This document shows positions 59,483 to 64,000 of a DNA stretch of 64,000 nt, in pieces. Made by a program: the position numbers and the translations under genes. A model generated the notes under the pieces. It was not told where the DNA came from, ran no database searches, and saw only the letters and a program-made list of their open reading frames with translations. The first letter of the stretch is position 1. Every line of letters begins with the position of its first letter. The stretch is from Streptomyces sp. NBC_00569 (GTDB lineage Bacteria; Actinomycetota; Actinomycetes; Streptomycetales; Streptomycetaceae), in the NCBI RefSeq assembly GCF_036345255.1, contig NZ_CP107783.1, forward strand, positions 6,370,001-6,434,000, in the 5' to 3' direction.

Positions 59483-60835
59483 TCACTTCTTGACACGGAC
59501 AGTCTTCGTCGACCGGGTCTCGAGGGTCATTTCGTCGGCCTCGGCGACCTTGGCCTTCAATCGAACAGTACCTTCCGCGGCGTCGACCACGTCCACCACC
59601 TTCGAGAGCAGTTTGGCCGTATCCGCGTTCCCGGAGGCCGCGGCGAGCTGCACCGCGCGTCCCAGCTTGGCCGTCGCCCCGTCCGCATCGCCCGCTTTGC
59701 GGGCATCCAGACCCTGCTGGATGACCTGTGCCAGTTCCGCCTGACCCGTGTAGTGCGCGACCTGCGGATTGATCGACGTCGACGCCGTCATGTCGTCCGT
59801 CCACACGGCCCGTACGAGTCCCTGTCCGAGGGTCTGCGTGCTGCCGTCGGCGCCCGGGACCACCAGCGAGACGCGGCCTGCCAGCATCTCCTGGCCGAGC
59901 TCGGCGTTCGGGACCTGGACGCACACGTGGTAGTCGCGGGACTCGTCGCCCCACGAACCCGTCGGGTAGTCGCCCGCGCGGGGCCCCACCTCGACACGAC
60001 GGTCCGTCAACTCCTCGACAGTCGGAGCCACTTGCTTCACGAACTTGATCTCGGCGCCGAGCGGCGTCCACAGCCGCAGCGCGACGTCCGCGACCTCCTT
60101 GCCCATCGCCGTCTCCATCATCCGCGTGAAGTCGGCGGCCAGGCCGGCCGGGTCCGCGACGATGTCGGCGGTGCCGAGCATGGCCGAGGCGATCCCCGTG
60201 ACCTCCTTGACCTCCCAGTCCGTCCCCACGCCACGCGCGTCACACGTGAAGCGGCCCGCGCACGCGTCGAGCGCGGCCCGCAGGTCCTCGGGCGACTCGT
60301 GCTCGTTGCGGCCGTCGGTCAGCAGGATGCCGTGACGCACCGAGGACGCGGGGACGTCGGCGGCCCACAGCAGCCGGTCGGCGAGGCGCAGCCAGGTGCC
60401 GATCGCCGTGCCGCCGCCCGCGGACAGCTTGCGCAGCGCCTGCTTGGCCTGGTCACGGGTCTGCGCGTCGGCGACCGCGAGCCGGCCACCGCCCGGGAAG
60501 ACCTCCTTCGCCACATGCGTCCCGCCGATCACGGCGAAGTGCACACCGTCGCGCAGGGTGTCGATCGCGGCGGCCGTGGCGTCACGGGCGTTGCGCATCT
60601 TCGTCGACGGGTAGTCCATCGAGCCCGAGCAGTCGACCATCAGCGCGACCGCGGCGTCGGCCCCCCGGCCCGCGGCGTAGAACTGCGGAGCGGCCACCGC
60701 GCCGCCGACCGTGCCGCCGCCTGTCGACGTCACGGTCACGATCGCGTTGACCTCGCGGCCGCCCTCCGGCAGGAACTCGTTCTGATAGACGTCGACCGAG
60801 AACTGCGGAACGCTCGACTTCGAGAACTTGGCCAT
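59483..60835 (-). CDS. VWA-domain protein of the kinase/FHA module
   Basis: A 450-residue cytoplasmic protein. The VWA domain has an intact MIDAS (VDCSGSM, about 68-74, GGGTAIGT and TDGRNEHES). The C-terminal half includes a beta-rich domain and, near the end, a helical segment. GGGGGACC precedes the ATG at 60835. Similar to TerY/YegL-like VWA proteins associated with kinases and phosphatases. It lies between the PP2C and FHA genes on the same strand. Probably a scaffold binding a partner through a metal ion. Confidence 0.9.
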   Translation of the reverse strand: MAKFSKSSVPQFSVDVYQNEFLPEGGREVNAIVTVTSTGGGTVGGAVAAPQFYAAGRGADAAVALMVDCSGSMDYPSTKMRNARDATAAAIDTLRDGVHFAVIGGTHVAKEVFPGGGRLAVADAQTRDQAKQALRKLSAGGGTAIGTWLRLADRLLWAADVPASSVRHGILLTDGRNEHESPEDLRAALDACAGRFTCDARGVGTDWEVKEVTGIASAMLGTADIVADPAGLAADFTRMMETAMGKEVADVALRLWTPLGAEIKFVKQVAPTVEELTDRRVEVGPRAGDYPTGSWGDESRDYHVCVQVPNAELGQEMLAGRVSLVVPGADGSTQTLGQGLVRAVWTDDMTASTSINPQVAHYTGQAELAQVIQQGLDARKAGDADGATAKLGRAVQLAAASGNADTAKLLSKVVDVVDAAEGTVRLKAKVAEADEMTLETRSTKTVRVKK

Positions 60836-60911
60836 GGTTGTTGGTCCCCCCTGCACCTTCGTGCGCCTCGTGGAACTTCCCCGACGACCCGGCGACTTCC
60901 CCGCGTCGCCA

Positions 60912-61110
60912 GGGCCTTTCGTTTGGATCAGGCCGGGCTCGCGGGCCCCTGGCACCACACTTCGCGGCGTTGTCGTCGGTCCCCGACTCCCCCAAGCTCT
61001 CGGCTGCGCTCGAGCAGGGGGACCCCCATCGCGTCGACTCCCTCCTCCGCCTTGCGATGCACCGCACCGGACCCCGCTCCCTGATCCGGCCTGATCCGGA
61101 CGAAAGGCCC
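60912..61110. repeat. Long inverted repeat enclosing a REP-type hairpin
   Basis: Two 23-base arms (60912-60934 and 61088-61110, both containing GCCTTTCGT/ACGAAAGGC and GGATCAGGCC/GGCCTGATCC) match as inverted copies at 21 of 23 positions. Between them, 60988-61029 is the sequence CCCCAAGCTCTCGG-CTGCGCTCGAGCAGGGGG, a hairpin that I recognise as an abundant dispersed repeat of Streptomyces genomes. The right arm ends at the PP2C stop codon. The gap carries no gene. Confidence 0.75.
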
Positions 61111-62438
61111 TAGGCCGATCCTGCCCCTTGCGGCGGGACGGGGAACGGCAGCACGGCCACTGTTACGTTGTCGTGGCCGCCGCCGTCGAGCGCGTGGCCC
61201 ACGAGGACCTGGGCGCTGTGCAGCGGCCGGTGCGCCGCGTCGGCCGGGATGACCCTGGCCATCTCCTCCGCGGCCTCCGCGTAGTTCCACAGCCCGTCCG
61301 TGCACACCACGACCACGCCGGGGCGGTCGGGCTTGAACGAGGCCGTGTGCGGCTCCAGTTCGTACGCGTCCGCGCCGAGCCAGCCCGTGATGGCGTGCGC
61401 GCGCTCGTCCGCGTACGCCTCCGCCTCGTTCATCAGGCCCGCGGCGACCATCTGCGCCGCCCACGAGTCGTCCTCGGTGAGGCGGGCCGCGGGGGCGGTG
61501 CGGTCGTCGGGCACCCAGTAGGCGCGCGAGTCGCCGACCCAGCCGACGATCAGCAGGTCCTTGGCGACGATCGCGCCGACCAGCGTGCACGCGGGCGCGT
61601 TCTGGTGCGGGGCGTGCTCGCGGGCCGAACCGGGCTCCTGTGCCAGGACGTTGACCGCCTCGGCCGCCACGACGATCGCGTCGTGCATGGCCTGCTGCGG
61701 ATGCGTGCCGCGCGGCAGGGACTCAAGGAGTGCCTCGCTCGCGGCGCGCGACGCGGCCAGGGACGCCTCGTCGGGGCGGGTCGCCGAGGAGACGCCGTCG
61801 CAGACGATCGAGACGACGGACGGCGTCCCGTCGGGCAGCGCGGCCGACGCGATCGCGAACGCGTCCTCGTTGCGGTGGTGGCGCAGCCCCCGGTCGCTGA
61901 CCGCGGCGACCGCGCCCAGCTCCTGCTCCATGTGATCGCGTTCGCGCGGCTGCGCGTGCCCGCAGTTCTCGCAGTAGCCGTCACGGTCGACGTGCCCGGC
62001 CCGGCACGCCACGCAGAGCTTCGTGCCCGCGGGCGGGGTCGCGAGCGCCTCGGGAGGCACCGTACGCGGATCGGGCGCGGGCAGCGTGTAGTCGCCGGCG
62101 CCGGCGGACTCACCGGCCTGCTCGGGAACCCCGTCGAAGCGGACGGCCGACGGCAGTTCGGAGCCGCCCGAGTCGGTGCCCGGCAGGTCGGTGGGCAGAT
62201 GCACGGGCGCCGGGGTGTCGGAGCTGTCGAGCTCGGGGGCGGACGGCCAGTCCACGGCGGGCGCCTGCCCAGGCGCCGCGCCGTCCGTGCTCAGGGTGAC
62301 CGTCGGCAGGTCGTCCGGCGGGGCCGGCACCGCCGACAGGTCGTACCCGCACGCGCCGCAGAAGCGGTCACCCGACTCGAGGGGCTCCTCGCAGCTGGGG
62401 CACGTCGACATGGCCGTCGGCCGAGGCATCTGCGACAT
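61110..62438 (-). CDS. PP2C-type Ser/Thr phosphatase with zinc ribbons
   Basis: A 442-residue phosphatase. An N-terminal zinc ribbon (CPSCEEPLESGDRFCGACG), an acidic Pro/Ala linker and a second ribbon (CVACRAGHVDRDGYCENCG, about 145-163) precede the PP2C domain. Metal-binding motifs are RHHRNEDAF, SIVCDGVSS, GWVGDSRAY and GGGHDNVTV. It probably reverses the action of the adjacent kinase. The ATG at 62438 lies 4 bases after the kinase stop. Confidence 0.92.
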   Translation of the reverse strand: MSQMPRPTAMSTCPSCEEPLESGDRFCGACGYDLSAVPAPPDDLPTVTLSTDGAAPGQAPAVDWPSAPELDSSDTPAPVHLPTDLPGTDSGGSELPSAVRFDGVPEQAGESAGAGDYTLPAPDPRTVPPEALATPPAGTKLCVACRAGHVDRDGYCENCGHAQPRERDHMEQELGAVAAVSDRGLRHHRNEDAFAIASAALPDGTPSVVSIVCDGVSSATRPDEASLAASRAASEALLESLPRGTHPQQAMHDAIVVAAEAVNVLAQEPGSAREHAPHQNAPACTLVGAIVAKDLLIVGWVGDSRAYWVPDDRTAPAARLTEDDSWAAQMVAAGLMNEAEAYADERAHAITGWLGADAYELEPHTASFKPDRPGVVVVCTDGLWNYAEAAEEMARVIPADAAHRPLHSAQVLVGHALDGGGHDNVTVAVLPFPVPPQGAGSA

Positions 62439-62442
62439 CAAC

Positions 62443-64000
62443 TCACACCCACGTCCGTGGACGGTAACGGTTCGCCCGCTCCACCAGTTCGATCCTCTCC
62501 TCGCCAACCTGAGCGAGCCTGGCCAGTGTCCGGTACGAGCGCTCGAGGCCGAGTCGCAGCCCCCGCTCGTCCAGGTCGTTCCCCAGCACCAGGGTCCTCA
62601 CGGGTCCCTGGTGTGGAGCGGAACCTTGACTACCGGAGAGTACCCAGTCGAGCGCGGTGCCAAGGACCTCGGTCGACAACTGCTCCCGGCGCACCGCGTC
62701 AAGGCCGAACCCGTCCAGCGCCTCGACCTGGCCCGCCGCGGCCGTCAGGTCGTCGAGCAGGGGCCCGTGCGCGACGACCGCTTCGGCCATCCGCTGCCGC
62801 AGTCTTGACCGCACCGCGGCGACCCGGGCCGCCGTGTAGTGGATCGACGACTCCGGTACGGACTCCAGGGTGTGCACGGCACCGTGCCGGTCGGCCGCGG
62901 CGAGCTGCACCCGGGCCAGGCCGAACGCGGCGCTCACATAACTGGGGTCGGTGGCCCAGACGAGGCGGTAGTACTCCGCCGCGTTGTCCAGCTGGCCGAG
63001 CACCTCCGCGCACACACCGAGCGCGAGCTTCGGGGCGGGCTCGCCCGGGAACGCGTCGTAGACCGCGTCGAACGACAGGGCCGCGTTCGTGTGGTCGCCG
63101 GTCGCGAGCGCCGCGACCCCGCGGTACCAGACGACCCGCCAGTCGTCCGGGTGCTGTGCCTCCAGCTCCGTCAACGCATGGGCCGCGGAAACCAGTTCGC
63201 CCATTTCGAGGCGGGCCCGCAGCTCGCGCAGGCGCAGCTCCAGGGAGGTGGCGGGCGCGGCGCGCAGGGCGGTGATGAGCTCGCCCGGCGCGGACGCCAT
63301 GAGTCCCGCGAGGAACCCGGCGTTCGGGTCGCCCGGGTCGACTCTCGGCACGGGGAGCGCGAGCGCGGTGGCGGCGGCGTTGAGAGGCTTCACCAGCGAG
63401 GCGGGGGAGGCGGGAGTGCCCGGGGCGCCCGGGAGCGCGGTGGGCGGCACGCCGGCCGACGGGAGCGCGGGTGCGGCCTGTTGCGCGCCCCGCCCCTTCC
63501 GGCGCACCGGCTCCGCCCGGACCCCGAGCCGCGACACCTCGCCCGTCAGCTGCGCGAACAACTCCGTGTCCGTGACCTTGACCTCGGGCCCGAACAGCGT
63601 CGACAGGGCCGGGCGAGGACGGCCCGTCTGGAGGGCCACGACCTCGCGCAGGACGCCGGTCAGCTGCTCCGCCATCTCCTGCGCGGACGCGAACCGGCGG
63701 GCCGGGTCGGGGTCGGTGGCGCGTACGAGGAGCCGGTAGAACGACTCGTACGTGCGGAAGACCTCGATGCTGTCGGGGTCGGGCAGCGAGTCCGCGAAGA
63801 CGTTCGTGTAGCCCTGGAAGTCGAAGGTCAGGACGGCCAGCGTGCGCGCCACCGTGTACAGGTCGGAGGCGACGGAGGGTCCGACGTCCGCGACCTCTGG
63901 CGCCTGGTAGCCCACGGTCCCGTAGATCGCCGACTCGTCGTCGTCCATCCTGCGGACCGCGCCCATGTCGATGAGCTTGAGCTGGTCCTCCGTCTGGATC
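62443..64000 (-). CDS. pknG: PknG-like Ser/Thr protein kinase, C-terminal part (runs off window)
   Basis: The last 518 or so codons of a kinase whose 5' end lies beyond the right edge. At the edge the frame reads QLKLIDMGAVRRMDD, with DMG in place of DFG, then YGTVGYQAPEV (activation segment), the C-lobe (DLYTVARTLAVLTFDFQGY), and a long TPR-rich C-terminus (about residues 250-490), as in mycobacterial PknG. In PknG the kinase regulates glutamate metabolism through the FHA protein GarA; here an FHA, a VWA and a PP2C gene follow on the same strand. The N-terminal rubredoxin region, if present, is not visible. Confidence 0.9.
   Translation of the reverse strand, partial: IQTEDQLKLIDMGAVRRMDDDESAIYGTVGYQAPEVADVGPSVASDLYTVARTLAVLTFDFQGYTNVFADSLPDPDSIEVFRTYESFYRLLVRATDPDPARRFASAQEMAEQLTGVLREVVALQTGRPRPALSTLFGPEVKVTDTELFAQLTGEVSRLGVRAEPVRRKGRGAQQAAPALPSAGVPPTALPGAPGTPASPASLVKPLNAAATALALPVPRVDPGDPNAGFLAGLMASAPGELITALRAAPATSLELRLRELRARLEMGELVSAAHALTELEAQHPDDWRVVWYRGVAALATGDHTNAALSFDAVYDAFPGEPAPKLALGVCAEVLGQLDNAAEYYRLVWATDPSYVSAAFGLARVQLAAADRHGAVHTLESVPESSIHYTAARVAAVRSRLRQRMAEAVVAHGPLLDDLTAAAGQVEALDGFGLDAVRREQLSTEVLGTALDWVLSGSQGSAPHQGPVRTLVLGNDLDERGLRLGLERSYRTLARLAQVGEERIELVERANRYRPRTWV

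Overview
The window comes from a high-GC actinomycete, almost certainly Streptomyces. Coding sequence is nearly all G/C at third positions, many starts are GTG, neighbouring genes commonly overlap by ATGA or GTGA, and marker families (SARP, AfsA, LAxTG thioester-domain protein, EttA, PknG/PP2C/FHA module) are present. No coding region is interrupted except in a mobile-element remnant at about 41.8-46.4 kb.

Region 1 (0-8.3 kb) holds a VWA lipoprotein, a 46-residue cationic peptide separated by a strong hairpin from a one-gene ABC exporter, an aldo/keto reductase, and a lipid-related set: SCP2 protein, TetR regulator and a FadD15-like acyl-CoA ligase. Three copies of one palindrome (TTAC-N6-GTAA) connect the last three.

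Region 2 (8.3-25.4 kb) is a biosynthetic locus. It encodes a discrete type II PKS: ACP, ketosynthase with intact Cys-His-His, and a chain-length factor with Gln in place of Cys. With it are a malonyltransferase, a FabG-type ketoreductase, a split HadA/HadB-like hot-dog dehydratase, a phytoene-desaturase-like flavoenzyme, a SnoaL-like protein, an AfsA homologue translationally coupled to a HAD phosphatase, an MFS exporter, MerR and TetR regulators, a methyltransferase, a DedA protein and an MMPL transporter. Having a ketoreductase and dehydratase but no aromatase points to a reduced or polyene acyl chain; the AfsA/HAD pair suggests condensation with a phosphorylated C3 unit as in butenolide biosynthesis. 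The product cannot be deduced.

Region 3 (25.4-32.8 kb) looks like a regulatory and support arm: tandem repeats, a secreted beta-propeller lactonase, then on the minus strand a two-component system, a UbiA prenyltransferase, a SARP and an Sfp-type PPTase coupled by overlaps, and a second MerR protein paralogous to the one beside afsA. That paralogy, and the need of an ACP for a PPTase, suggest that regions 2 and 3 belong together.

Region 4 (33-41.2 kb) is core-like: tRNA-Arg(TCT), two coupled dynamin-like GTPases, an SSB paralogue, a sortase-anchored thioester-domain adhesin and a GT-C glycosyltransferase.

Region 5 (41.2-46.4 kb) is an accessory island abutting ettA. It has a direct repeat at its edges, two integrase 3' remnants with related terminators, a nested palindromic repeat, tRNA-Arg- and tRNA-Ile-derived fragments, several small membrane proteins, and an IS3 orfB fused in frame to a GntR-type UTRA domain.

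Region 6 (46.5-64 kb) is conserved actinobacterial: ettA, a thioesterase, a MacB-like ABC system with two very large FtsX permeases, a truncated haemoglobin, a PCMT-like methyltransferase, and the FHA / VWA / PP2C / PknG-like kinase module. The kinase gene runs off the right edge.
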